Shown here piece after piece: positions 32,760 to 40,686 of a DNA stretch of 64,000 nt (positions are counted from its first letter, which is position 1; the number at the start of each line of letters is the position of its first letter). The position numbers and the translations under genes were made by a program. Source of the DNA: an uncultured Eubacteriales bacterium (GTDB taxonomy: Bacteria > Bacillota > Clostridia > Oscillospirales > Acutalibacteraceae). The notes under the pieces are model-generated. The model saw only the letters and a program-made list of their open reading frames with translations. It did not search any database and was not told the origin of the DNA. The stretch spans positions 1-64,000 of the forward strand of contig CAKSQO010000010.1 of assembly GCA_934486615.1 (NCBI GenBank), given 5' to 3'.

Positions 32760-34820
32760 ATGGATAAATTTATCGGCAAGCGTCTTGACGCGCGATATGT
32801 TATTCAGGAGATAATCGGCGTCGGCGGTATGGCCGTGGTCTACAAGGCTTACGACTGCATCGACGATAAGATTGTCGCCATCAAAATCTTAAAGGAAGAA
32901 TTTGTCCGCAACAGTGAATTCTTAAATCGCTTCAAAAACGAATCGAAGGCCATCGCCGTGCTGTCGCACCCGAACATTGTAAAGGTGCTTGACGTCAGCT
33001 TCGGCGATAACTTCCAGTACATCGTTATGGAGTATATCGACGGCATCACTCTCAAGGAGTACATGGACCGCACGGGCGCTCTGCCGTGGAAAAACGCCGT
33101 TTATTTCACGATGCAGACCCTGCAGGCGCTGCAGCACGCGCACGACAAGGGCATAGTTCACCGCGACGTTAAGCCGCAGAACATTATGCTGCTGCGCGAC
33201 GGCACGATAAAGGTCACTGACTTCGGCATCGCGCGCTTTGCCCGCAGCGAGCAGAAAACGCTGACCGACAAGGCCATCGGCTCGGTGCACTACATCAGCC
33301 CGGAACAGGCGCGCGGCGATGTCATCGACGAAAAGGCCGACCTCTACTCCGTCGGCGTTATGCTGTACGAAATGCTTACCGGCCGCCTGCCGTTTGACGG
33401 CGAAAGCGCCGTAAGCGTCGCGCTTATGCATATGCAGAACGACGCGACCCCTCCGCGCGAGATAAATCCGTCAATTCCCGTCGGCCTTGAGCAGATAGTT
33501 ATGCACGCGATGATGAAAAATCCGAACCGCCGCTATCATTCCGATGCCGAAATGCTGCGCGACCTTGAGGAAATAAAGCGCGACCCCGCCGTGACGTTCA
33601 CTTACGACGAGGGGTACTCGGTCGACAATTCTCCGACAAAGTACATCGGCGCCGTCGGCAGCGAAAATCACGCGGCTGACAGGAGCGTAGCCGAGAAGAT
33701 CGACGGCCTCTACGGCAAGGAAAAGGATAAAGAAAAGCCGGAGTATGAGATAATCAACGGCGACGACGGCGACGATGACGATGACGAGTTCGGCGACAAG
33801 AAGTCGAGTCTGCTGCCGACTCTGGCGGCAATCGCGGCTGTGCTGGTCGTGGCGCTCGTTGTGTTCGGCGCGTGGTTTTTGATAAAGTATTTTGACACCG
33901 GCTCGTCGGGTCAGGTCAGATGTCCCGACCTCATCGGAAAAAACTATGAAGACGCGAAGAAGACAAACGCTTCCATCGTCATAAACGTCAAGGAATGGAA
34001 GTACAGTGAGGACTACGCCTACGGTCAGATAATCGAGCAGGACCCCAAGGAGGGCAAGTACCTTAAGACGGGTGCGACGGTCACGGTCACGGTCAGCAAG
34101 GGCAAGGAAGCCGTGCTTATGCCGAACCTTCAGGGGTACGCGCTTGAGGATGCTCAAACCGAGCTCAAACAGTACAACCTCAAAACCGAGCCGAAGGTTG
34201 AGAAACAGTACCACAACTCCGTCGCTGCCGGTGAGGTCATCAAGACTGACCCGACAGGCAACGCCGAGATAACCGAGGACACCAAGGTCACGATATACGT
34301 CAGTTTGGGACCCGAGCCGAATATGGTATCAATGCCGGGCGTCGTCGGAATTTCGCAGTCGGCCGCTACAAAGAAGATTGAAGCCGTCGGACTGCGCGTA
34401 AAGATAGTCGAAGCCGACAGCACGCTTGCCAAGGGCATCGTTCTCTCGGCCAAAACAGGCGGCAACTCCGTTAAGGAGAACGACAAGGTCGTCTACGGCA
34501 GCACGGTCGAGTTGACCGTCAGCACAGGCAATCCGCCCGCCAAGGCCGAGAGCCACAAGGTTTCGATAACCGTGCCGAGGCCGAAGAGCTATTATACCGA
34601 CACCTATACCGTCAAGGCCGTGCTCGGCTCGCAGGAGAAGAGCCAGTCCAAGATGGCCGATAACTACAAGTTCTCGTTCGAGACGACCGAAACTTCGGGT
34701 ACGATTAAGGTGTATGTCGACTCCAACCTCTATCAGACGTGGTCGTTCAAGGTCGACTCCGACGGCAAGGTCACGACCAGTATGGATAACGAGGTCAACC
34801 TCTCGTCGGTGAGCGGCTGA
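32760..34820 (+). CDS. prkC: PASTA-domain Ser/Thr protein kinase
   Basis: The 686-residue membrane kinase has Lys42 (VAIKILKEEF), the catalytic loop HRDVKPQN (134-141), DFG (154-156), an acidic juxtamembrane stretch and one membrane helix (about 353-377). Three extracellular PASTA repeats begin near 387, 448 and 521, then a further beta-rich tail. PASTA domains bind peptidoglycan fragments, so the kinase links cell wall state to growth and spore germination. The rsgA start overlaps its stop by one base. Confidence 0.95.
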   Translation: MDKFIGKRLDARYVIQEIIGVGGMAVVYKAYDCIDDKIVAIKILKEEFVRNSEFLNRFKNESKAIAVLSHPNIVKVLDVSFGDNFQYIVMEYIDGITLKEYMDRTGALPWKNAVYFTMQTLQALQHAHDKGIVHRDVKPQNIMLLRDGTIKVTDFGIARFARSEQKTLTDKAIGSVHYISPEQARGDVIDEKADLYSVGVMLYEMLTGRLPFDGESAVSVALMHMQNDATPPREINPSIPVGLEQIVMHAMMKNPNRRYHSDAEMLRDLEEIKRDPAVTFTYDEGYSVDNSPTKYIGAVGSENHAADRSVAEKIDGLYGKEKDKEKPEYEIINGDDGDDDDDEFGDKKSSLLPTLAAIAAVLVVALVVFGAWFLIKYFDTGSSGQVRCPDLIGKNYEDAKKTNASIVINVKEWKYSEDYAYGQIIEQDPKEGKYLKTGATVTVTVSKGKEAVLMPNLQGYALEDAQTELKQYNLKTEPKVEKQYHNSVAAGEVIKTDPTGNAEITEDTKVTIYVSLGPEPNMVSMPGVVGISQSAATKKIEAVGLRVKIVEADSTLAKGIVLSAKTGGNSVKENDKVVYGSTVELTVSTGNPPAKAESHKVSITVPRPKSYYTDTYTVKAVLGSQEKSQSKMADNYKFSFETTETSGTIKVYVDSNLYQTWSFKVDSDGKVTTSMDNEVNLSSVSG

Positions 34821-35695
34821 TGGAGCTTAAGGGCAGAATAGTCCGTGCAATATCGGGCTTCTACTATGTTGAGACTCAAGGGCGCGTCATTGAGTGCCGC
34901 GCCCGCGGAATAATGCGCAAAAACGGTGTCACCCCGCTTGTGGGTGATACCGTTTCGCTCGTGGGTGAGGGCGGCTCGGGCACGGTCGAGGAGGTGCTCG
35001 ACCGCCGCAATTTTCTTATACGCCCGCCCGTCGCGAACATCGACAGGCTGTATATCGTCTCGTCGCGCTTCAATCCCGCGCCGAACACGCTGCTCATCGA
35101 CAGGCATATCTGCATTTGCGAGCGCGCGGGGATCGAGCCTGCCGTCGTATTCAACAAAAGCGACGAGGGCGACTTTGACGAGCTGAAGCAAGTCTATTCC
35201 AAAGCGGGGTTCGAGACGTTTGTTATTTCCTGCCTCACGGGCGATGGGGTCGACGCGGTCAAGGCAAGCCTGCCGCAGGGGATAAGCGTGTTTACCGGCA
35301 ATTCCGGCGTGGGCAAGTCAAGCCTGCTGAATATGATCAGTCCCGATTTGGGGATAAAGACGGGCGAGGTCAGCGACAAGCTCGGCCGCGGCCGCCACAC
35401 AACGCGCCACACTGAGCTTTACGATGTCGGCTGCGGCCGCTTCATCGCCGACACTCCGGGCTTCTCCACGCTTGAGAGCGACCCTGTGCCGAAAGAGGAG
35501 CTGGCCGACCTGTTCAGGGAGTTCGGCGACTGCCTCGGCGGCTGCCGCTTCACCTCGTGCTCGCATACCTGCGAGAAGGGCTGCACCGTTATCGACGCGG
35601 TGAATGCGGGCAGGATCGCGCGCTCTCGCTTTGAGAGCTACTGCGTGCTGTATTCCGAAGCCGCCAAGGTCAAAAGCTGGGAGCTGAAAAAATGA
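34820..35695 (+). CDS. rsgA: Ribosome small-subunit-dependent GTPase A
   Basis: The 291-residue protein helps mature the 30S subunit. It is circularly permuted: an OB domain (1-70), then NKSD (112-115) before the P-loop GNSGVGKS (160-167). A C-terminal zinc motif with CLGGCRFTSCSHTCEKGC closes it. In Bacillus rpe lies between rsgA and thiN; here the two overlap by 4 bases and rpe is missing. Confidence 0.95.
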   Translation: MELKGRIVRAISGFYYVETQGRVIECRARGIMRKNGVTPLVGDTVSLVGEGGSGTVEEVLDRRNFLIRPPVANIDRLYIVSSRFNPAPNTLLIDRHICICERAGIEPAVVFNKSDEGDFDELKQVYSKAGFETFVISCLTGDGVDAVKASLPQGISVFTGNSGVGKSSLLNMISPDLGIKTGEVSDKLGRGRHTTRHTELYDVGCGRFIADTPGFSTLESDPVPKEELADLFREFGDCLGGCRFTSCSHTCEKGCTVIDAVNAGRIARSRFESYCVLYSEAAKVKSWELKK

Positions 35696-36312
35696 AATGT
35701 GCGATTCTTTCGGGCGGCAGCGTCAGCGACTACGCCTTTGTAAAGCGGCTTATAAGCGGCTGCGATATGCTGATATGTGCCGACTCGGGGCTTAGTCACG
35801 CGCAGCAGATGGGGCTTACCCCCGACATCGTCGTCGGCGACTTCGACTCGCTCGGCGAAGTGCCCGAGCACTGCCGCGAGCGCATAATCCTGCCGACCGA
35901 GAAGGACGACACCGATACCATGAGCGCCGCCCGCATCGCCGTTAAGCGCGGCGCAGACGAGGTGCTCCTGCTCGCCTGCACGGGTACGCGGCTTGACCAC
36001 ACGCTCGGCAATCTCTTCGTCGCCGACTATCTTGAGCGCCATTCGGTGCGCGCGACCCTGATCGACGAGCACAACGAGGTGTTCTTGACCCGCTCGGCGG
36101 TAAAAGTCAAGCGCCGCAAGGGCTGCTTTCTCTCGCTGCTGCCGTTTTGCTGTGAAGCGCGTGGCGTGAGCATAAGCGGCACCAAGTACACATTAAATAA
36201 TGCAACGCTCACCTCGAGCTTTCCCATCGGAGTCAGCAACGAATTTGCCGCCGATTTTGCCGAAATCAGCGTGACCGACGGCACACTTGCCGTGTTTATC
36301 AGCCGCGATTAA
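35692..36312 (+). CDS. thiN: Thiamine diphosphokinase
   Basis: It transfers a diphosphate from ATP to thiamine, making the active cofactor. The 206-residue protein has the family motifs CADSGLSHAQQMG, VGDFDSLGEVPE, EKDDTDTMSAAR and GTRLDHTLGNL. The C-terminal half is a beta-rich thiamine-binding domain. It overlaps rsgA by 4 bases. Confidence 0.92.
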   Translation: MKCAILSGGSVSDYAFVKRLISGCDMLICADSGLSHAQQMGLTPDIVVGDFDSLGEVPEHCRERIILPTEKDDTDTMSAARIAVKRGADEVLLLACTGTRLDHTLGNLFVADYLERHSVRATLIDEHNEVFLTRSAVKVKRRKGCFLSLLPFCCEARGVSISGTKYTLNNATLTSSFPIGVSNEFAADFAEISVTDGTLAVFISRD

Positions 36313-36372
36313 CACTTTTCACCGGGCGGAGTATAATGAAAGTATGAACTGATGCTTCGGGTGGTGACGAAT

Positions 36373-36522
36373 GTGAAACGCTGCAGGTGCATTTCGCCGA
36401 TAACGGTGCTGTGCGCTTTTTCGCTCGGCCTGCTCGTGTCTCACTACGTGCCGAGCGCTACGCTGGTCGTCGTGCTCGCGCTTGCGCTGCTTATCCTCGC
36501 CGTCATCAGGGTCAAACGCTGA
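36373..36522 (+). CDS. Small two-helix membrane protein of unknown function
   Basis: A GTG-started frame of 49 codons plus stop encodes MKRCRC followed by two hydrophobic segments (LCAFSLGLLVSHYV and LVVVLALALLILAVI) and a basic end VKR. GGTGGTGA lies about 6 bases upstream. It stands between thiN and spoVM, on the same strand and closely spaced, so it may belong to the sporulation-linked end of the operon. No family is recognised. Confidence 0.55.
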   Translation: MKRCRCISPITVLCAFSLGLLVSHYVPSATLVVVLALALLILAVIRVKR

Positions 36523-36540
36523 GTGGGGAGCTGAATTTTT

Positions 36541-36621
36541 ATGAAGATCGTTGTCGTCAAGAGTCCGCGCTTTTTGAGGGGCGTGCTTCGCCTTGTGTTC
36601 GGAATTAAAAAGGACAGCTGA
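36541..36621 (+). CDS. spoVM: Stage V sporulation protein M
   Basis: A 26-residue amphipathic peptide, MKIVVVKSPRFLRGVLR followed by LVFGIKKDS. It matches SpoVM in length, in the proline at about position 9, in the KxPxFL core and in the basic C-terminus. SpoVM inserts into the curved forespore membrane and anchors the coat ATPase SpoIVA. The gene position after thiN is the same as in Bacillus subtilis. GGGGAG precedes the ATG. It is far shorter than usual gene-calling limits. Confidence 0.88.
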   Translation: MKIVVVKSPRFLRGVLRLVFGIKKDS

Positions 36622-36673
36622 AAACATATTACATACGAAGCCTCCGCAGCTTGAAGATTTGCGGGGGCTTCGT

Positions 36674-36705
36674 GGCATATCGGGAGCAAAAAGCGGCATA
36701 TACAT
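36674..36705 (+). promoter_or_regulatory. Candidate sigma-E-type promoter of the SipL-like gene
   Basis: GGCATATC (36674-36681) and CATATACAT (36697-36705) are 15 bases apart. They resemble the mother-cell sigma-E boxes (KMATATT and CATACAMT). The start codon lies 29 bases downstream, and the gene is expected to be active in the mother cell. Confidence 0.45.
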
Positions 36706-36733
36706 TTACAAAAAGGATAAAGGGAGTGCCGCA

Positions 36734-38263
36734 ATGGAATGTAAATATACCGCTCAAAGCGTCAATATAAGCCGCGATATACTCGACGCGACCGCCGAGC
36801 ACGCGCTTGAGACTCAAATCACGCTGCCCGATTTCTGCAGCGATATCCGCCGCCTGCTCAAGTGCCGCGTTATGCCGTCGGTAACAAACAAGTCGGTGTC
36901 GGGCGACCGCCTTGAAATTGAGGGCGAAGCGCAGCTCTATGTCTGCTACGTCGACTCGGAGGGGGCGGTGCGCTCCTACGAGACAAGCGAGCTGTTCACC
37001 CACTCGTTCGAGCTGCCCGAGAGCGTCGGCGATGCCGACTGCCGCGTGACCGTCCGCTCGGGCAGGTGCGGCTGCCGCGCCGTCAGCGAGCGCAGGATCG
37101 ACGTGCAGTGCGCGCTCAGCCTGCACGCGCGCGTCCGAGTTAACGAGTCTGAGGACGTCATCACCGACATCGACGACCCTACCGTACAGATAAAGCGCGG
37201 CAGCGGCGCGTCGAATATGCCTATCGGCTTTGATGAGAAGTATCTTATGGTCAGCGACGAGATGAACGTCGGCTCGGGCGAGCCGATAAGGAGCGTGCTG
37301 CGCCTTGAGCCGCGCGTTATCATCGACGACGAAAAGGTCATCGGCAGCAAGGTCGTCGTAAAAGGCGAGCTGCTGGTGAAGTTCCTCTATATCGGCGAGG
37401 ACGGCGGCTGCTTCACCGCAAGCGAGAGCTATCCGTTCAGCCAGATCCTCGACATACCGGGTTTGACCGAGAGCTGCACCTGCACTGCCGACGCGGAGGT
37501 TATCGCCTGCGCCGTTCAGCCGCAAAGCGATACCGACGGAGTCAGGCGCAAGGCCGCCGTCAGTGCGAAGCTCTACATTTGCGTGCGCGCCTATTGCAAC
37601 GCGCAGATACCGTACATCACCGACGCGTACTCGACCGAAAATGCGCTGGAGCTTGACTTCGGCACTCTCGCGCTCGAGCGCGTCGCGCAGTCGGTCAACG
37701 AGCCGCTGCTTATCGACAAAAGTATCGACATTCCCGCAGAGAACATCGAAAAGATAATCGATGTCTGGAGCGACGTGTCACAGGAGCGCTGCTCGCTTGC
37801 CGACGGACAGCTGATGATGAAGGGCAGCCTGCTCGTCTGCGTCCTCGCTGCGGCCGACACGGGCGAGGCGGTGTATTTCGAGCGCACGCTCGACTTCGGG
37901 TTTGCGTGCGAAAGCGCCCTCGACGGCAATGACTGCGAGTTCGCCGCGAGCGTAACGCCCACGGGCATTTCGGCGGCGCTCAACAGGGGCGAGCTTGAGG
38001 TAAAAGCAGAGCTGAACGTGCGCGTCGACGTTATCCTGCGGACCTCTGTCAGCGCGGTCGTCGGCGTGAAAATGGGCGACAAGCTCGCGCGGGCGTACTC
38101 CGCATCGTCGATTGTCGTCTACCGCGCCGAGTCGGGTGAGCCGCTGTGGGACATCGCAAAGCGCTACTGCACCTCGGTCAAGGCGCTGAGTGACCTGAAC
38201 ACCCTCACAGGCGACGCCCTCGACGATGAGAAAACCCTCGTGATTCCCGTCGGCTGCGTCTGA
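36734..38263 (+). CDS. SPOCS/DUF3794 and LysM domain protein, SipL-like
   Basis: The 509-residue protein consists of repeated SPOCS (DUF3794) beta-domains and a C-terminal LysM (about 455-509, YRAESGEPLWDIAKRYC to VIPVGCV). In Clostridioides difficile SipL has this layout and binds SpoIVA to attach the spore coat. Its position directly behind spoVM, another SpoIVA partner, supports that role. The ATG at 36734 has AAAGGGAG about 8 bases upstream; the frame to 36593 runs through spoVM and is rejected. Confidence 0.85.
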   Translation: MECKYTAQSVNISRDILDATAEHALETQITLPDFCSDIRRLLKCRVMPSVTNKSVSGDRLEIEGEAQLYVCYVDSEGAVRSYETSELFTHSFELPESVGDADCRVTVRSGRCGCRAVSERRIDVQCALSLHARVRVNESEDVITDIDDPTVQIKRGSGASNMPIGFDEKYLMVSDEMNVGSGEPIRSVLRLEPRVIIDDEKVIGSKVVVKGELLVKFLYIGEDGGCFTASESYPFSQILDIPGLTESCTCTADAEVIACAVQPQSDTDGVRRKAAVSAKLYICVRAYCNAQIPYITDAYSTENALELDFGTLALERVAQSVNEPLLIDKSIDIPAENIEKIIDVWSDVSQERCSLADGQLMMKGSLLVCVLAAADTGEAVYFERTLDFGFACESALDGNDCEFAASVTPTGISAALNRGELEVKAELNVRVDVILRTSVSAVVGVKMGDKLARAYSASSIVVYRAESGEPLWDIAKRYCTSVKALSDLNTLTGDALDDEKTLVIPVGCV

Positions 38264-38298
38264 TTTGGGTTGATTTGCGGGCTGTCGGGTGATAGAAT

Positions 38299-38342
38299 AA
38301 GAGCAGCGGGTCGTGAAGTTCGGCTCGCTGCTCTTAAATTCT
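38299..38342 (+). terminator. Terminator of the SipL-like gene
   Basis: A 10-bp stem AAGAGCAGCG/CGCTGCTCTT (38299-38308 with 38326-38335) with a 17-base loop is followed by a short A/T tail. It ends the long block that starts at 22966. Confidence 0.6.
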
Positions 38343-38361
38343 ATATAAAGGAAAACGCAAA

Positions 38362-39147
38362 ATGGATTATTTTGATTTGCTGCCCTCGCTCGGGGGCGCG
38401 CACATATTCGACACCCACGCCCACTATGACGACGAAGCCTTCGACGCCGACCGCGACGAGCTCCTTGAACGAATGCACGCCTACGGCGTCAGCGGCATCG
38501 TCACCTGCGCGTACAACGAAGCCTCGGCCAAGGCTGCGCTTGAGCTTGCGCACAGGTACGACTTTATCTATGCCGCGGTCGGGCTGCACCCCGAGAATAC
38601 CGACGAGGGCTACCGCGAGGATCGGATCAGGGCGGGACTTGAGGACAGCCGCTGCGTCGCCGTCGGGGAGATCGGACTTGACTACCACTGGCACGAGCCG
38701 AACGAGGTTGATTTGGCTGCGTTTGAGGGGCAGATAAAGCTTGCGCTTGAGTACGACAAGTCCGTTATCGTCCACGACCGCGAGGCGCACGCCGACACAT
38801 TCGATATGCTCAAAAAACACCGCCCGCGCGGCGTCGTCCACTGCTTTTCGGGCAGCGCCGAGATGGCGCGTCAGCTTGTCCGGCTCGGGTTTTACATCGG
38901 AGTCGGCGGCGTGCTGACGTTCAAAAACGCGCGCAAAGCCGTCGAGGTCGCCGAGGCCGTTCCGCTCGAGCGCATCCTGCTCGAAACCGACGCGCCCTAT
39001 ATGGCGCCGGTTCCGCTGCGCGGCAAGCGCTGCAATTCTGCGATGATAAGCCTCGTCGCCGCCCGCCTTGCCGAAATCAAGGGCTGCACCTTAACGGAAA
39101 TCCTGACTCAAACCGAGCAAAACGCCAAAACCTTGTTCGGAATATAA
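38362..39147 (+). CDS. tatD: TatD-family metal-dependent hydrolase
   Basis: The 261-residue TIM-barrel enzyme has metal-binding DTHAHYDDEAF near the start, VGLHPENT, GEIGLDYHW and HCFSGS, then LLETDAPYMAP. TatD proteins are 3'-5' DNA exonucleases or D-aminoacyl-tRNA deacylase-like hydrolases. It is a single gene between two hairpins. Confidence 0.9.
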   Translation: MDYFDLLPSLGGAHIFDTHAHYDDEAFDADRDELLERMHAYGVSGIVTCAYNEASAKAALELAHRYDFIYAAVGLHPENTDEGYREDRIRAGLEDSRCVAVGEIGLDYHWHEPNEVDLAAFEGQIKLALEYDKSVIVHDREAHADTFDMLKKHRPRGVVHCFSGSAEMARQLVRLGFYIGVGGVLTFKNARKAVEVAEAVPLERILLETDAPYMAPVPLRGKRCNSAMISLVAARLAEIKGCTLTEILTQTEQNAKTLFGI

Positions 39148-39149
39148 TG

Positions 39150-39198
39150 AAAACCGCGCCCGCTGTGTACCCTCAAAGCCACAGCGGGCGCGGTTATT
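39150..39198. terminator. Convergent terminator between tatD and the PAP2 gene
   Basis: A perfect 16-bp GC-rich stem (39152-39167 with 39180-39195) has A- and T-runs on its outer sides, giving bidirectional termination. Confidence 0.85.
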
Positions 39199-39212
39199 AT
39201 ATAATGATTAAC

Positions 39213-39752
39213 TTACTTCAGCTTATTCGCCGCCAGCTTCTTATCGGCGGCTCTGACGGCGGCAGTGGCGGCTATGGCACACAGGCAGCCTATCAGGATA
39301 CCGACGGCGACGTCGGTGAAGTAGTGCACCTGCAGGTACAGGCGTGAGAACGCGATGACTGCGGCAAGCACAATTGCGGGTATACCGAAGCGCTTATCGT
39401 GCAGCAGCATTGCGAGCGCTCCCGCGAACGACGCGGCGGAGTGGCCGGAGGGGAAGGAGTAGTCCTTCGGGCGCGTGACGAGCAGCGTGATTTCGTGCGC
39501 ATCGAACGGGCGCGTGCGCGCTACAAGCGGCTTAAGCAGCAGGTTCGTGAGCACCACGTCGAACAGCAGCGCGAGCAGGACGGCAAAGCCCATTTTGCGC
39601 GTCCTTTTGAAAATCAGCATAATCAGCCCTGCGGCTATCCAGAGCTCGCCGTGGGCGGTGAGGTTTGACAGGAAGATCATGATCGGGGTCAGCCACGCGA
39701 CCTGAAGCGAGCCGAAAAAGTCAAGTAAGCGGTCGTCAAAGCTCTGAATCAT
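39213..39752 (-). CDS. PAP2-family phosphatase
   Basis: The 179-residue membrane protein holds all three classic PAP2 motifs: KPLVARTRPF, PSGHSAAS and FSRLYLQVHYFTDV. It is probably an undecaprenyl-pyrophosphate or lipid phosphate phosphatase. The ATG at 39752 has GGGAG upstream. The longer frame to 39848 runs through the 5S terminator and into the 5S gene and is rejected. Confidence 0.85.
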   Translation of the reverse strand: MIQSFDDRLLDFFGSLQVAWLTPIMIFLSNLTAHGELWIAAGLIMLIFKRTRKMGFAVLLALLFDVVLTNLLLKPLVARTRPFDAHEITLLVTRPKDYSFPSGHSAASFAGALAMLLHDKRFGIPAIVLAAVIAFSRLYLQVHYFTDVAVGILIGCLCAIAATAAVRAADKKLAANKLK

Positions 39753-39775
39753 TGCAAAGCGCTCCCTTATGTAAA

Positions 39776-39807
39776 AATAAAAAGCAGCCGCAAGAGCGAC
39801 TGCTTTG
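39776..39807 (-). terminator. Terminator of 5S rRNA copy A
   Basis: On the minus strand AAAGCAG/CTGCTTT encloses a 12-base loop and is followed by TTTTATTTT, 7 bases after the 5S gene. Confidence 0.75.
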
Positions 39808-39813
39808 TGCTGT

Positions 39814-39929
<116 letters not shown>

Positions 39930-39942
39930 TGACAACAGCATT

Positions 39943-39971
39943 ATATTACCACAAAGCCACCTGTTTGTCAA
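39943..39971 (-). promoter_or_regulatory. Promoter of 5S rRNA copy A
   Basis: On the minus strand TTGACA (39966-39971) and TAATAT (39943-39948) are 17 bases apart, placing the start of transcription a few bases before the 5S gene. Confidence 0.8.
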
Positions 39972-39980
39972 GGACAAAAT

Positions 39981-40376
39981 TCAGCTTTTTTCGGAATTTT
40001 TTGCGCGCTTGGATTTAGGCTTCGGCGCGGTGGCGTCAAAGCTCATTTGAACGAGCATTTTCAGCACCTCGTCGTCAACCGAATTGTCGAGCGCGGCGCT
40101 GAGCCACTGTTCTTTATTCATGTGGTATGCTTGAAATATGCCATCGTTTTCTCTGAGCGAGCCGGAGAGCAGGGGGTCGCACTTGACGTTGACGATGTCG
40201 AGGCTGCCCGCGCCGTCAAGGCCGAGCTTTGCGCGCGGCACGCTCATAACGAGTGCGAACCACCTGCGGTTGCCCGCGTGGCGGTAGACGGCAAACTCCG
40301 GATGGTCGCCGAAAGGGTGGTCGGCCGCCACTGAGAACGTGTCGAAAACATAGGCTTCAAATTCACTTTTGTTCAT
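39981..40376 (-). CDS. MmcQ/YjbR-family protein
   Basis: The 131-residue protein starts MNKSEFEAYVFDTF and contains the CyaY-like YjbR fold segments HPEFAVYRHAGNRRWFALV and NKEQWLSAAL. The family is described as DNA-binding-like but has no proven role. The basic tail (PKPKSKRAKNSEKS) is extra. Its start and 5' leader lie in a 70-bp repeat that recurs at 43303, where only its first seven codons are copied. Confidence 0.8.
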   Translation of the reverse strand: MNKSEFEAYVFDTFSVAADHPFGDHPEFAVYRHAGNRRWFALVMSVPRAKLGLDGAGSLDIVNVKCDPLLSGSLRENDGIFQAYHMNKEQWLSAALDNSVDDEVLKMLVQMSFDATAPKPKSKRAKNSEKS

Positions 40377-40426
40377 TTTGGGAGCGCTGCTCCTTTCGTG
40401 TCATACAAAATAAAAAGCAGCCGCAA
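40357..40426. repeat. 70-bp direct repeat, left copy
   Basis: These 70 bases are identical to 43303-43372. They cover the first codons of the MmcQ-like gene, its ribosome binding site AAGGAG, and the beginning of a 5S-type terminator. The two copies bracket a 2.9-kb segment with radical SAM genes. Confidence 0.85.
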
Positions 40427-40518
40427 TGGCGGCTTTTTATCATGTATCTATTGTCTTTTCGCAGCTTTGAGTCATAAAGAGAGGAAACCGTTCGCGGTTG
40501 ACTCTTAGAGCTAAGAAA

Positions 40519-40668
40519 CTAAATTAAAAAGATCGTCACTTGGCGAAGGTAAGCACTCATATTCTCTGTCCCAAGCTGCGCCATCCTCGCCTTTATCAAG
40601 CTGAGTTCCTTTTCATCTACGAAGAATTTGACCTGTATCGGTCGCTTACGATTCCTGTTGTCCGGCAT
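40519..40668 (-). pseudogene. Truncated mobC-like mobilisation protein
   Basis: A 49-codon minus-strand frame from ATG 40668 encodes RKRPIQVKFFVDEKELSLI and then ARMAQLGTENMSAYLRQ, the N-terminal ribbon-helix-helix region typical of MobC relaxosome proteins. Complete members are about twice as long. It ends early in an unrelated VTIFLI tail, as expected from a deletion junction. It links the cassette to a conjugative or mobilisable element. Confidence 0.7.
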
Positions 40669-40686
40669 TGAGCGATCTCCGTTCTT

